From Halichondria panicea (Eukaryota > Porifera > Demospongiae > Suberitida > Halichondriidae): 64,000 bases of DNA. The stretch is from the NCBI RefSeq assembly GCF_963675165.1, contig NC_087390.1, positions 3,610,001 to 3,674,000 of the forward strand, read 5' to 3'. A program made the translations under genes and the position numbers. A model generated the notes under the pieces. That model searched no databases. It had not been told where the DNA came from and saw only the letters and a program-made list of their open reading frames with translations. The first letter of the stretch is position 1. Every line of letters starts with the position of its first letter. Positions 13,082 to 23,992 of the stretch are shown piece by piece.

Positions 13082-16000
13082 CTACTTGTTAGCTTTTGCT
13101 AGCAACGGCTCACGATCTTCAGTAAATTCATTAATTGTGGGTGTGAAGGTTGTGGCAGATGAGTTTTTCTGTGACCCGATTAGACGTTCATATGGCCATT
13201 GTCTTGTCACTCTTTCCTTTAGTGTGCCCAGACATATCTGAACACAAGATATCGAATAAATCTTTTTCAATATGTGATATATGACAACGAGAAAAAAAGT
13301 TGCAAATGCGATTCCTATGAGAATTGGGATAATAACAGCCTTTTTCTTCTGATGGACATGTAGGTATTCAGATACAATAAAGACGAAGGAAAGGTTGAGT
13401 AATAATGATGCTTCAAGGATTTGAACCATCCCTCTCTTGTAGATACCATTACGAAGCAAGAATGATGTACAAAGGACAACAAATAGTAGAGCTATGGTAA
13501 TGGTCAAGTTTGCGTCATCGTGTAGTTTTCCTCTGCGTTTTGCTGCAAAAAAGATACCTATTCGAATCAGCAGTAAAAATCCAGTCCAAAATCGGGCATT
13601 GTCGACATATGGTCCTGTATAAGCATCAAACAGAGGTTTCAACTTACGGACAAACCAAAATATTCGCAGATGAGAGTATCGTTCGAGAATCTGTATGAAC
13701 AAAAGCGATAGCGTGAATGGCACACAGACAATTAATAGACATACACAGAACACAAACAGAGGTATGTGTATTCCGTGGAGGAACTGGATATTGCCATTTT
13801 TCGACCAGACTTGGTACTGCTTATTGTTAGACGCATCAATAAGCGTGCTATCAATTCCATCCATGATGGCAAGGATTAAATTAGAATATGAAAGCAAAAT
13901 AAGAGTAGCAAACACTTTCACTGTATTCTTTCCAATTATCCGCACTGCAATGGCATATCGTCTGCTTAATAGTGTAATAGCACCCAGTATTATCCAAATA
14001 TAGGCTGGAAAAGCAAACTGGATCCAGGCTTTGTGATACTCGGTCATTCCATTGAAAAAGCATTTCTCCACACCATTTGCAAAACTGAGCCAGCCAACGA
14101 ACACTTTCAAAGGTTTTGTAAACGAATACTTGCTAACTTGTGAGGTAAATATATCTTCATAATTCGCTTGAATAATATTTGCGTAAAAGATGAGCCCATT
14201 TATCGTTCCGTCTGCCACTGTGACATCAACTAGCATGAGTAGGAAAACAAGAAAAATGCCACTTAGACCATAGAGAAGAATTGTCCACAACCAATGATTT
14301 GAGCATCGCTTACAGTGACTTCCTCCTAAATTTACACTATAATTTTCTGAGCATTCTCCACACATAATTCCCTGTCGGTTTTCCTGGCATTGATCCCGCT
14401 GGTCAAAGTCAATTAGTGTTGTGGTAATATTCATGGTTTTTTGTTTACAAAATTCTTGTGGACAGTAATTGACTACTACATATGTTTCCTGGGGAACAAA
14501 TGTACTAGAATCATTGAAGTAACCTATCCAAGTGTTTCGAGGGACCTCGAGTGTCTGGTGTTTTATATAGCAGTGTATTTTAGCTTGCGTGAACAATTTT
14601 TCGCAACTACAAGTGAAGCCATTTTCTCCTTCTGAAAGGTTAAAACCTTTCGGGCACTTCGAAATCAGTACCTTTACCTTAAGCTCTCTATATTGACGTA
14701 AATATTCAGTTACACTGATGTCTCCTTGCTGTGCTGCAACAAGTCTCAAGGTAACATTAGTTTCAGTTTCGCTCGAGTAAATCTCATACTTCACTGTGGT
14801 GCAATTGGAGCTGTTTAGTTTTTGAACTTGGTAGTCTCTTAGAAGGGAAACTTTCTTTCGGTTAAAATTCTCCAGGTTTGCTGAAATAATACCTGGAATA
14901 GATCCATCCAACTGACCAGCAAGAATGACTGTCAAATTGAACGGTTGACCAGGGTAAACCGGCTCGGGGAAAATGTATTCAGTTCTGTTACAGTCAGGAA
15001 CATTATCGATGCAAATGCACACATGATCAGGTGGAGAGGTCACATAAGGCAAACCAGCCCCTTCAGGGTATATTTCGAAGATTTCTTGAAACACAGGCAA
15101 ACTGTGATTAGCTAGGAGGCCGTGAGTTGAGCTTTCTATCAAATAGCAATATTCCACAGATCCACCGTATAGATTGTCTCCAGCATGATGTGCTTGATTA
15201 TCATGCAAATAAATCTTTATATCAGTATATTGTCTCGGCTCAGGTGAAACAAATTGAAAGAAACATATAGGTTTTGATTCCAAACAGATAGATTCAACTG
15301 CAATCCCCCCACCAGCATAATGAGCATGGTTGCCAGAAATCAGTACATTCACGCCATCTTCCAAGTACAAGACAGCATTCTGGCAAAGAAGTATTCCCCC
15401 TCCGCTCTGAGCTCTGTTATTGGTTAGAGTAACATTTCCTCCTAAAACAATGTTGCTTTGCAAACCAAGAATGGCTGATGCAAAATTAGAATCGATCACA
15501 ACATCTTGTAGTCTAAAATATGGGTTTGTCTTCACAAATATCACTGAACTTCCAGCTGACATTCTCGAGTTTTTTTGGACGTGATTCCAACGAAAAGTAC
15601 AGTTAGTTACAAATGCCCTAAATTGTGGACTAATGTGCTGATCAACTTGAGTGACGATGAAGTTCAAATAGTTAATAGCTGTACCACCGTATCCTCCTTT
15701 TTTTAGAGAGTTGCTTGTAAAATTGCAATTCTCTATTCTAATGTTACCAGTGAATATTGACGTATTGGACCCTTTCTGACGTATCCCAACTGCACCACCC
15801 AGATACAAAGCAGTATTGTTTGTAAACTCTGTGTTTATGATTGAGAGAATGGTATGATTGTTTTCCAAAATCGGAGTTTCATTTCGCTGAACCTGTGGTT
15901 CAACAATGGACACAAAGAGACCACCACCTTCAATACCTGTACCGTTGGATATATGAGAGTTATTTATTACAACGTGATGCGATATGAATAACTCGGATGT

Positions 16001-16816
16001 GTGAAACACAATGGCAAGATTACCACCATCCCCTCCAATGTTCCCGTCAGCAGTTATATTGTCCAAAATGACAGCTACATTCGAACACTTAATCACTACC
16101 GTCAAACCTGCTGCAAATGGATAGTCAATTGCTTGATGATTTATCCTATCATGCTTGCCAGTTTTAGAATTCTCGTTTAGCTCGAGTGTAGTATCTAAAA
16201 CAATCAATGACGAGTTGTTGTTGCCACAATTACTGTAATATATGGCATTTGCTGGGTATTTGTCGAGCTTTTTGTACCGATTCGTGCGGCTCTCTACGAT
16301 GCATGAATTTACTATTGAAGTCAAACCAAGCACATTACTAACCAGTATTCCTTGATATTCTGATTTAGAAATAGTTACCTCAGATATGTTCAAATTTGTG
16401 CTGTTTGAAACCATGAGAGTTGAATAGCCAATTGTCCAGTTTGTGGATTTCTGACCACATTCACAGAATTTTAGCCCATGAATAGAGAGCTCTGAAACAT
16501 TGTTAAACTTGAAGTAGTTTTGGTATTTGTTGCACTGTATAGTAGCATTCTGTCCTCTAAGCACAAGTCCTGAAACATTCTGAATCACTAGCGAAGAGTT
16601 GAAATTGGTTAAGTGTTCACCTGGCTCAAATAGGAATGTAGAGTTACTTGTGAAGAAAAATGAGCTGTTTCTCATGTAGTATCTCAAGGTGTGACACGAT
16701 GGATTTGTTGAGTTTTTGTCCGTAACAACACAAATTTGCTTGTCCCTTTTTTCTGCCACCCCTTGACAAACTGCACATACTAGTAGAGACAGCAGACTCA
16801 GGTAACAAGTTTCCAT
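13082..16816 (-). CDS. Beta-helix ectodomain, multi-pass membrane protein (paralogue 1)
   Basis: Uninterrupted 1,244-codon frame with ATG at 16816 and TAG at 13082. The N-terminal residues form a signal peptide (hydrophobic run LSLLSLLVCAV). Residues of about 40-560 carry short repeats of the beta-helix type seen in Pmp-like proteins (NNRAQSGGGI, GNHAHYAGGGIA, NNTALYLGGAVG) with many N-glycosylation sequons. A Cys-bearing beta-sandwich-like part follows, then a Cys-rich knot (GIMCGECSENYSVNLGG, CKRCSN) just before the first membrane helix at about residue 843. About 8-9 hydrophobic segments follow, then a short cytoplasmic tail ending EDREPLLAKANK, an acidic dileucine-type sorting motif. Function is unknown; a cell-surface receptor or adhesion role is inference. 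It is about 1.1 kb from and co-oriented with a clear paralogue. What else: an unspliced retrocopy is unlikely, because the frame is intact and the partner is also intronless. Confidence 0.85.
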   Translation of the reverse strand: METCYLSLLSLLVCAVCQGVAEKRDKQICVVTDKNSTNPSCHTLRYYMRNSSFFFTSNSTFLFEPGEHLTNFNSSLVIQNVSGLVLRGQNATIQCNKYQNYFKFNNVSELSIHGLKFCECGQKSTNWTIGYSTLMVSNSTNLNISEVTISKSEYQGILVSNVLGLTSIVNSCIVESRTNRYKKLDKYPANAIYYSNCGNNNSSLIVLDTTLELNENSKTGKHDRINHQAIDYPFAAGLTVVIKCSNVAVILDNITADGNIGGDGGNLAIVFHTSELFISHHVVINNSHISNGTGIEGGGLFVSIVEPQVQRNETPILENNHTILSIINTEFTNNTALYLGGAVGIRQKGSNTSIFTGNIRIENCNFTSNSLKKGGYGGTAINYLNFIVTQVDQHISPQFRAFVTNCTFRWNHVQKNSRMSAGSSVIFVKTNPYFRLQDVVIDSNFASAILGLQSNIVLGGNVTLTNNRAQSGGGILLCQNAVLYLEDGVNVLISGNHAHYAGGGIAVESICLESKPICFFQFVSPEPRQYTDIKIYLHDNQAHHAGDNLYGGSVEYCYLIESSTHGLLANHSLPVFQEIFEIYPEGAGLPYVTSPPDHVCICIDNVPDCNRTEYIFPEPVYPGQPFNLTVILAGQLDGSIPGIISANLENFNRKKVSLLRDYQVQKLNSSNCTTVKYEIYSSETETNVTLRLVAAQQGDISVTEYLRQYRELKVKVLISKCPKGFNLSEGENGFTCSCEKLFTQAKIHCYIKHQTLEVPRNTWIGYFNDSSTFVPQETYVVVNYCPQEFCKQKTMNITTTLIDFDQRDQCQENRQGIMCGECSENYSVNLGGSHCKRCSNHWLWTILLYGLSGIFLVFLLMLVDVTVADGTINGLIFYANIIQANYEDIFTSQVSKYSFTKPLKVFVGWLSFANGVEKCFFNGMTEYHKAWIQFAFPAYIWIILGAITLLSRRYAIAVRIIGKNTVKVFATLILLSYSNLILAIMDGIDSTLIDASNNKQYQVWSKNGNIQFLHGIHIPLFVFCVCLLIVCVPFTLSLLFIQILERYSHLRIFWFVRKLKPLFDAYTGPYVDNARFWTGFLLLIRIGIFFAAKRRGKLHDDANLTITIALLFVVLCTSFLLRNGIYKRGMVQILEASLLLNLSFVFIVSEYLHVHQKKKAVIIPILIGIAFATFFLVVIYHILKKIYSISCVQICLGTLKERVTRQWPYERLIGSQKNSSATTFTPTINEFTEDREPLLAKANK

Positions 16817-17930
16817 TGTAATACTCTTTGATACTGCTTTTGTCTATAATTATGCGTGAACGTAAACGCTTATTAATATTTGTCGCACTGTTGTTGGTTA
16901 CTTTTAGAACTAGCATTTACTTTCATTGTGTACATTGTACATTGCTTGAAATTGTGGATGCTTTTGATTGTAGTTTTGAGACGGATTGTACCTTACTATA
17001 GCCTATAGGGTACATGTAATCAGAATATATAATTCTTGCATGCATGTCGCACTGGAAGTGCTTTTAATGCACTTGAGCGACACTTGCCGGAATTAGCTAA
17101 TCTGTATAATTATATTATTATGATTATATGTTTTGTATAGAGTGGTGAAAGTTGCTTGAGATCACGATTGCCAGTAAGTCTTGATGAATCACTGAGCTTG
17201 TGCAGGTGCCGTGGCAAATATATTCCGGCTCTACACTCCATATATACCTACCCTCGTGACACCAGTTGGTCTCATAGTGTGTGAGAGAGAGATTGCTAAT
17301 GAGAACCGTCTGGTATCGTGAGACTAAATTGTAATGTATTCTGCATCAAGGCATTTTGCAAACAGGTGTTGTTATTTTTATCTGTTCAATGATTGGAACT
17401 ATTAAAGGTTGGCTAATGAACATGTCGTGAGCAACCCTAATTAAGTAAGTGTACTGAAAACAACCAAGGTATATTTTTAGCCAGGCCATCTAATGGAACT
17501 GGGTCATTAAAATTAATTATGTTAGGGGATGATGACGTAGATTATATATAATTATACCATTAGAGTATGAACAGCAGTGTTGATTGATAGCCTATAAGAG
17601 TGTGTGCACCCGGATAACAATCAATAAATATTTTACATATTGAATCGAAACACATCACTTCAATACAAAGCATGACCATATAGCCATGCATGAACAGGTT
17701 GGCCCAACGTTTTGTATATACGTTCATACAAACAGTGATTATTAATTACACATTCTTGACATTATGGTCACAAATCATTCAGCATTCTATAAACTACAAG
17801 GATACGGCAATTAGAACCAGCTAGCTCAAACAGGCATTCACACAATAATTAAGCAATTAATATTCTACAAGCAATGTCCTACAGGCTACATATTTTTTCA
17901 GCACTATTCTACATGTTCATTTCATCAAAG
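16817..17930. promoter_or_regulatory. Spacer between the two beta-helix genes
   Basis: 1.1 kb containing the 3' UTR of the upstream paralogue (17,931-22,031) and presumably the promoter of the 13,082-16,816 gene. It is AT-rich. I see no repeat pair, RNA gene or conserved box that I can name. Confidence 0.4.
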
Positions 17931-20900
17931 CTACTGATTGTCCAACAGCGGCTCCCTTAGCTGGCTGAAATCGGCAAATTTCTCCCTAGGTGGAGGAATC
18001 ACTTGAACAGTTGGATTTGGCTTTGCCGCACCGTAATTTGCCGAAACATCGAGCAAACGCCTAGTTTCTTCTTCATTTTCGTCGTCGCCATTTGCAAGAT
18101 TCTTGCGATATTGACTGTACTCAACAAAACGAAGGTACATAAGTATGCCGACTATCAGTAGAAACAACACAAACGTGAAAGCCAGTGAGATATCCGCTAA
18201 GATTGCTTGATCTTCAACACTGTTGGTAGTAGCCCGAATATGGTAAGTGGCAGCAGTAAATATCCCCAGATTCAGTAAAAAAAGTGATTCTAGTGTGTCC
18301 AAAAGCCAGTTGTTAATAAAATTAACGTATCGTTTTTCCTCACTCGCATTTTTCAAGAGCTTCAGTTCGTAAACACCTCCGACAATCCAAGTATAAGATC
18401 CTGTACAGATACAGACTGTTGAAATAGCTAACAGATTTGTACTCGGGTTTCCAAGAAAATTCACTGCAAAGGTTACCAGAATAATAATACGTATTATCAA
18501 AAACAACCCCGGCCAATATCGATGATTTGGCTTGTAAGGTGTGTGGTATCGTTTGAATAATTCATAACAGGTTTTGTAGAGCGATCTTCGAGAAATACAG
18601 CAGGACTCTGTCACAAACTGTGCAAATGTAAGCATTGTGGTGTACGGAAAAACGAAAACAATCAGAACTGCAAGAGAAAAAGCCAATAGAATGGCATGGT
18701 TTCCTTGAGCATAAACCAAGTTGCCATCAAAAAGCCAAACCATAGCAGATTGCAAGTCATTAGACAATTCAATGCTGGCAAATGAAAGACCTGCTAGAAT
18801 AGTGCGTACAATTTTTGTGTAGGACAGCAAGATTACAGTAGCCAGCACAAAGACAGGGTCACCAAGTTTTGCCAACTTTTCAGATGCTGGAATTGAAAGT
18901 TTACAAACAACGATGATCAAAAGAACTAGAAAAAGGAGATACCCAGGAAATACAAACTGTAGCCAGGTCTTCGCATACTGATTCATACCATTGAAGAAAC
19001 ATATTTCGATTCCAAAATCAAGATTTAGCCATGCCAAAAAAATGGACAATCCTTTAAAAGTACCAGATGGTACCATGACAGCTTTGTTTACAGCCACGAT
19101 ATTCGCATAGAATATCAGTCCATGTATTGCACCAGTTTGAACAGTTAGATTGAGAAGAAACAGACAAGTAACAAGCAGAATTCCCATTAGTGCGAAAGGG
19201 ATCAACAGGAAGAGGTAGTAATCTGAGCACTCGGAACAAATTGAGCTACCTAAAAGAAGACTTTTGTCCGTTCCACATGACCCACACAAAATTCCAGACC
19301 GATTATAATTACATTGTGTGTCTGGTGATGTCATAATGACAGGAGCAGAAGGAAACAAACAGTAATCAAATGGACAATTAGGAAAAAACTTCAACCCTGT
19401 GAAATTTCCACTATCATTGTATCTAAGTCCAACCCAAAAATTTGTTGATCTTTCTATTCCACCAGTATCAATGTTGCAACTGGATGTGTACGGCCGCAAA
19501 TGCGAATCACATGCACAAGTATTAACATCAAAAACGAATCCAATGGGACACTCCGAAAACTGAACCATGATACTCTTTGATGTATTCCCCACATCTCGAC
19601 AAGGTCCCTCTGCATACATGGTTAGCTGCTCTGCGTTGTTAGGAGATGAAACTCTAAACTTCAATTTTGTACAACTGTAATTCACTTTCTGGAGAATTCC
19701 TTCGTTTCCAAGTACCTTGTTTGTATTGTTGAAACCTGACACTAGATAGCTTCTGACTAGTGCAACTACACCAACGTCAAGCTCATTACGAACGGAAACA
19801 CTCACAGAAAATTCTTCTCCCCTCCTACTTGTCAAGTTTAGTGTTTGGACGTCACAAACAGGGTTTCCATCTTTATTACAGAAGCACAGCCGATATGGAT
19901 CAGAAGATGCAGCGGAATATATTTCTGAATCACCAAAGTCGGATATGTTTTCAAATGTTTTCAAAACACTTTGGTTATGTTGTGTTATAGGAGTACACCT
20001 ATTGAGCATTCCTCCATACAATGCTGGACCTCCGTCTTGAGCTTCATTATCACCAAACTTCAGTGCCACAGTGTCAGTGAGTTCAATATCAAAGAAACAC
20101 GTTGGTGGTTCTGCATAAACATTTCGTAACCTAATATCGTTCGTGCAGTTGATAAAACTAATAACTTCCTCAACATGGATTGATGAACCAGTCAATGCAA
20201 TGTTTTTATTGAATACAGTTAAAGAATTGGGTGTTATTATAAGTTTTGATCTGTAGAATAAATGAAGAGCACCACCATGTTTTGCTGTGTTCCTAGTAAA
20301 GTTTCCATTTCCAGCAAAAATGATAGTGCTGTCGATCGAATAGATTGCTCCACCATCATCATCAGGTGCCTGATTGTTCTCAAACAGATAGTTGTCCATC
20401 AGCGTCAAAGTGCTTTGGGACATTCCAAGGCCAGCTCCATAATCGTTACTAACGATGTTGTCGGTTATTCTAGTGTACCCGGCAAAAGTAACATTAGAAT
20501 TTTTCAAGTAATGCGGTGGCCGATGGCCAACACTACCCGCCATGGTAGTTGTCCCGTTAAAAGTGCAGCTACTGGATGCAATTAAAATACAAAATGCTCG
20601 ATTTAATGCTTCGTTGTCCAGAAATTCGAATGCTCCCAACACATTAATTGTGCTATGTTGAGAGACGAGTACAGCAGACTGATCTGACGATGCAGAGTTC
20701 CCAGAAATGTGTACTAGTCCATTAACACGCATACTGCTCGCTAGCAAAGTTAATCCAGCAGCTGCTACTAAAGCGGAGTTGTTCTTTATGGATAGAGTGC
20801 CATTCAGCATGAGGACTGTACTTCCCATGAAAAACCCAGCACTATAATCGGCATGATTGTTCACAAAGCTGACATCACCATTAATAGTAATAGTTTGATA

Positions 20901-22031
20901 GACTGACTGAATTCCAACAGTAGCATTGGGTGCGTCCTTTGCTTGATTATTATAGAACATTACTAAACCAGTCCAATTCACACTACTACCCTGCATAGTA
21001 AATGTAGAATGTGAATAATTTTGAATGAGCAAGTTATCATAAGCGAACAATTGTTCGGTGACTGTAAATGGAGAGTTAAAGAAGTAGGCAGAGCCTTGAT
21101 TTCGAGCAAATATTAATGAAGTGAAGGAGACTACAGAATTTGTGATGAAAATTGTAACTTCCAGTTGGATAACATCAGGCAGTCCAGGAACATGCAGTGG
21201 AGGACCAGCTTCGTTGCCGATAAGCTCAAAAGATCCATTAGAAATTAGAACACTGGAATTAATTGCTAGTGGCTGGGGATTCAGATTGTATAAAAATTTG
21301 ATGTTGCCAAAGTTGTACATTGTAGACTCCGTGATCGTCAATGCACTTTCTCCTAAGAAATTACCTTCATTACCAAAGTTTCCTGTGAAATTTGTATTTC
21401 CATAAAAGGTTAAATTGCTTTTTATAGCATAGAATCCGCCAAGTGATCCTGAATTACCTTCGAAAACACAGTCACTAGAGAAAAATAGCTCAGAGAATGA
21501 AGCTTTCAGAATGCTGTACGTTTCATAACCTTGATTTGTTGAAAAGATGGTGTCCACAAAGTGAACAGAACTGGTTGTTACGAGCATGGCACCTCCTAAA
21601 CTACCAGAAATATTTAGTCCATGCAGTGAAGCTGAAGTAACATTCATGAGGGTAATCCCAGAAATATATTGACTTGAGCAGGCTTGAAAAGAGATGTATT
21701 TGAGCTTCAAATTGATCAAATTGAGAAAATGGAGGCTACCCCTAGAATAGCATTGAATGATAACATTAGAAGGTGCTTCAAGACTATTGTTGATCTTGTT
21801 TTCCACTACTAATGAGGAAGTCAAAGCGTGCTCTCCAGGTAGAAACACAAGAGAAACAGATTCGAATGATGATGTATCGGTTTTAGCAAATTCATTCAGA
21901 GTCAGGCATGGTTCAGGGCATGTTGAGGTGCTGTTTTCTGGCTTGATATGAAACACGGCTTGAATTGCAGCTGTACAGCATACACATAAAAGGAGCACCA
22001 GAGGCTTTATCCACTGGTTAAGTCTCTTCAT
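17931..22031 (-). CDS. Beta-helix ectodomain, multi-pass membrane protein (paralogue 2)
   Basis: Uninterrupted 1,366-codon frame with ATG at 22031. Signal peptide from a strong hydrophobic run (PLVLLLCVCC). The ectodomain to about residue 700 is built of short repeats such as NNQAPDDDGGAIYSIDS and RNTAKHGGALHLFYRS, typical of right-handed beta-helices. Then come a part matching paralogue 1 around CFCNKDGNPVCD, a Cys-rich knot (GILCGSCGTDKSLLLGS, CSECSD), and a multi-helix membrane domain from about residue 938. Blocks shared with paralogue 1 in the membrane domain include NGLIFYANI versus HGLIFYANI, CFFNGM, ILLSY and LLLNL/LFLLNL. The cytoplasmic tail is longer, with an acidic stretch and dileucine (EEETRRLLDV), and ends LREPLLDNQ, echoing the REPLL of paralogue 1. 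Function unknown; likely a plasma-membrane or endosomal surface protein. Confidence 0.85.
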   Translation of the reverse strand: MKRLNQWIKPLVLLLCVCCTAAIQAVFHIKPENSTSTCPEPCLTLNEFAKTDTSSFESVSLVFLPGEHALTSSLVVENKINNSLEAPSNVIIQCYSRGSLHFLNLINLKLKYISFQACSSQYISGITLMNVTSASLHGLNISGSLGGAMLVTTSSVHFVDTIFSTNQGYETYSILKASFSELFFSSDCVFEGNSGSLGGFYAIKSNLTFYGNTNFTGNFGNEGNFLGESALTITESTMYNFGNIKFLYNLNPQPLAINSSVLISNGSFELIGNEAGPPLHVPGLPDVIQLEVTIFITNSVVSFTSLIFARNQGSAYFFNSPFTVTEQLFAYDNLLIQNYSHSTFTMQGSSVNWTGLVMFYNNQAKDAPNATVGIQSVYQTITINGDVSFVNNHADYSAGFFMGSTVLMLNGTLSIKNNSALVAAAGLTLLASSMRVNGLVHISGNSASSDQSAVLVSQHSTINVLGAFEFLDNEALNRAFCILIASSSCTFNGTTTMAGSVGHRPPHYLKNSNVTFAGYTRITDNIVSNDYGAGLGMSQSTLTLMDNYLFENNQAPDDDGGAIYSIDSTIIFAGNGNFTRNTAKHGGALHLFYRSKLIITPNSLTVFNKNIALTGSSIHVEEVISFINCTNDIRLRNVYAEPPTCFFDIELTDTVALKFGDNEAQDGGPALYGGMLNRCTPITQHNQSVLKTFENISDFGDSEIYSAASSDPYRLCFCNKDGNPVCDVQTLNLTSRRGEEFSVSVSVRNELDVGVVALVRSYLVSGFNNTNKVLGNEGILQKVNYSCTKLKFRVSSPNNAEQLTMYAEGPCRDVGNTSKSIMVQFSECPIGFVFDVNTCACDSHLRPYTSSCNIDTGGIERSTNFWVGLRYNDSGNFTGLKFFPNCPFDYCLFPSAPVIMTSPDTQCNYNRSGILCGSCGTDKSLLLGSSICSECSDYYLFLLIPFALMGILLVTCLFLLNLTVQTGAIHGLIFYANIVAVNKAVMVPSGTFKGLSIFLAWLNLDFGIEICFFNGMNQYAKTWLQFVFPGYLLFLVLLIIVVCKLSIPASEKLAKLGDPVFVLATVILLSYTKIVRTILAGLSFASIELSNDLQSAMVWLFDGNLVYAQGNHAILLAFSLAVLIVFVFPYTTMLTFAQFVTESCCISRRSLYKTCYELFKRYHTPYKPNHRYWPGLFLIIRIIILVTFAVNFLGNPSTNLLAISTVCICTGSYTWIVGGVYELKLLKNASEEKRYVNFINNWLLDTLESLFLLNLGIFTAATYHIRATTNSVEDQAILADISLAFTFVLFLLIVGILMYLRFVEYSQYRKNLANGDDENEEETRRLLDVSANYGAAKPNPTVQVIPPPREKFADFSQLREPLLDNQ

Positions 22032-23132
22032 AGTGACAGGGGTTCAAGCTACAAGTAGAATAGGGTGTGTCATCATACGTACAATAATAGAACAATACAT
22101 GGATACGTATACTATAAAATTATTGTTTTTATTGGCAATAATAATTGTTGTTACAATTTACACTGCTGGGATTGGTCAAGAAGCACAAAAGCGTGGAAAC
22201 AAGCGAATGTGAATCCGTCACAATAATTTATAAGTCGGTAGGGGTTATGGAATTTCAGACAACATGACACTTCAAACAACCTAGCAAAAACAGACAGAGC
22301 TATGCAGAAACTAAACCAAAGAATACTATGCCTCGTAATCGAACTGGCTGAATAACGTTAAGACGATGTAAAGAAAAACAGTGAAAGATTAATATTAATT
22401 AAGCAGTCTTCCGAGTAAGTAGCTGCACGAGGAATACGGTACATCTGACTGTGTGTCTGTCTGTGTATTCCAGTTGTAACTGCTCAACGGTTGCAAACTA
22501 ACAGCTTCTAGCAACATTTTTATGGATATGGATTCATAGATTTGCAAACGCTTTTTTTGAGCTAGATCTATACTATGGCTAGAAAGGAAAGGAAGAAACG
22601 ACAGCAGATCACGTACTGTAATTTGCGTTTTGATCTTAATTAGTGGAGGCGATAATATTAACCCATGCAGCTACTCAAACATAGAGACGACCATTCTGTT
22701 AATTATATGCAGTGCCTCATGCTGTTATTCGAGGACATTTCGAGGGAAGCTGCCTCTTACAGCTGTTTTTGTCTTGATTTTATACTTTTAATAGCCATAC
22801 TGTTAGCTTTCATAACACTTTCTCTTATTGACATGGATTGGTAATAATTACTTTAGATTGGCTGGCAGAAAAAAGGCCCCCCTTGATCTCACCCAAGACA
22901 CAAGACACAGTTTTGGTTTTGGGGTTTTTTAACTGGTCTTCTATAACCAACTATACAGCACCACCTCTAGCTGACAACGCTGCTCGCCTTCACAGACACT
23001 ACTCTACGGGTTCTAGTCTTGCGACTACAATTATTTATTCTTTGTGTAGAACACAGCCTTGACAGAGCCGGAGGAAGCAAATATGAAGTGGTCAGTCCCA
23101 TAAAGGAATAAGAATAGATCACACTACATGTT
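22032..23132. other. Intergenic, presumed promoter of the beta-helix gene; no other gene
   Basis: AT-rich. Contains GTTTCTAGC- and CAAAAACAGACAGAGCTA-type words that recur near 23,230 and 23,360 and probably belong to a degraded repeat family. No supported exon. Confidence 0.4.
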
Positions 23133-23405
23133 ATTGTAAGTTGGAGTTGATGGAGCACAGGGGGGGGGGGGCTCTAGCCCCGTCAGCCCCCCTCTGCAGA
23201 CAGCATGAAATTTTGTTTTAGCACGACGACTTAGAAAAACAGACAGGGCTACATATGTATACAGAAAGTATACTTTCGGGGGGGGCTTTAGCCCCGTTAT
23301 CCTCCCTCTGCCTACGCCACTGCAGACAGCATAAAATTTCCAACAATTTAGCACGACGATTTAGCAAAAACAGACAGAGCTACATATGTATACAAAAAGT
23401 ATACT
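23133..23405 (+). repeat. Tandemly duplicated fragments of the CAGTGGCGTAG MITE
   Basis: 23,133-23,195 resembles the right part of the MITE at 527-819 (GTTGGAGTTGATGGAGCACA, a long G-run, then CTCTAGCCCCGTCAGCCCCC). A second right end, finishing CTACGCCACTG, stops at about 23,324. The intervening segment GCAGACAGCAT...AAAGTATACT occurs twice (about 23,196-23,274 and 23,324-23,405). Confidence 0.55.
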
Positions 23406-23642
23406 ATAATGCCTTGTAATCAAGAGATACATGGAGAAAGTGATGCATGCATTGCATGTAGCTATTTAGAGCTTGCATTAGCAAAATTTGAGCTTGCCAT
23501 TAATGTCTTCTTGCATGTCCATGAATGCCTCGAGGCATGATTTTGCTTTGGTCAAAAGTGCTTGATGGCTATATAATTAGGGGGAGATTCCAATTAAGGT
23601 TAAAGTTCACAATGGTTGCTGCTTCTGGCATGCGGTATACAA

Positions 23643-23720
23643 CCAGAGGAGGATTGTCAGGGTCAAAAGGTATTAATCATAGAGCTTTATGATTGACCTT
23701 GACGATCCTCCTCTGGTGTA
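23643..23720. repeat. Short foldback
   Basis: CCAGAGGAGGAT at 23,643 pairs with ATCCTCCTCTGG ending at 23,718; GTCAGGGTC and GACCTTGAC extend the stem inward. The central loop is about 30 nt. It may be internal to a degraded element. Confidence 0.5.
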
Positions 23721-23799
23721 CAGCTTTTGCAGATGTTTTTCTGACTCTAGTGCTATCATAATTTATGTTTAGAAACTTATGATGCTGTGAAGAGGGATT

Positions 23800-23992
23800 G
23801 GAAATGAGGCTACTTCGTGGTACCGCAATCTGTGTTACCCCGCAGTTTACTTGAAATGTGAGGAGGGCCATCTGATCGATGTGCATGCTTACTGCTGAGG
23901 AAAAGTGATGACCCTTTGTTTTAGATGAAATCCAGCGCCTAATGCTCAACCAATTTGAGCCCTGCCCGTCCCAAAATCCTGGCTACGCCACT
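23800..23992 (-). mobile_element. Minus-oriented relic of the CAGTGGCGTAG MITE
   Basis: Read on the minus strand from 23,992, the sequence starts AGTGGCGTAGCCAGGATTTT and follows the element at 527-819 through GGGCAGGGCTCAAAT, GGTCATCAC and ATGGCCCT words before diverging. The other terminus was not found, so it is truncated. Confidence 0.6.

Noticed and set aside
13082-22031. Bacterial contamination or horizontal transfer as source of the intronless beta-helix genes
   Set aside because: Base composition and the ATAATTATAG-rich flanks match the rest of the window, the proteins carry eukaryotic signal peptides, sequons and dileucine tails, and they lie between spliced animal genes.
23677-23949. 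90-codon minus-strand frame
   Set aside because: It lies in a truncated MITE and shows no protein-like conservation or splice context.
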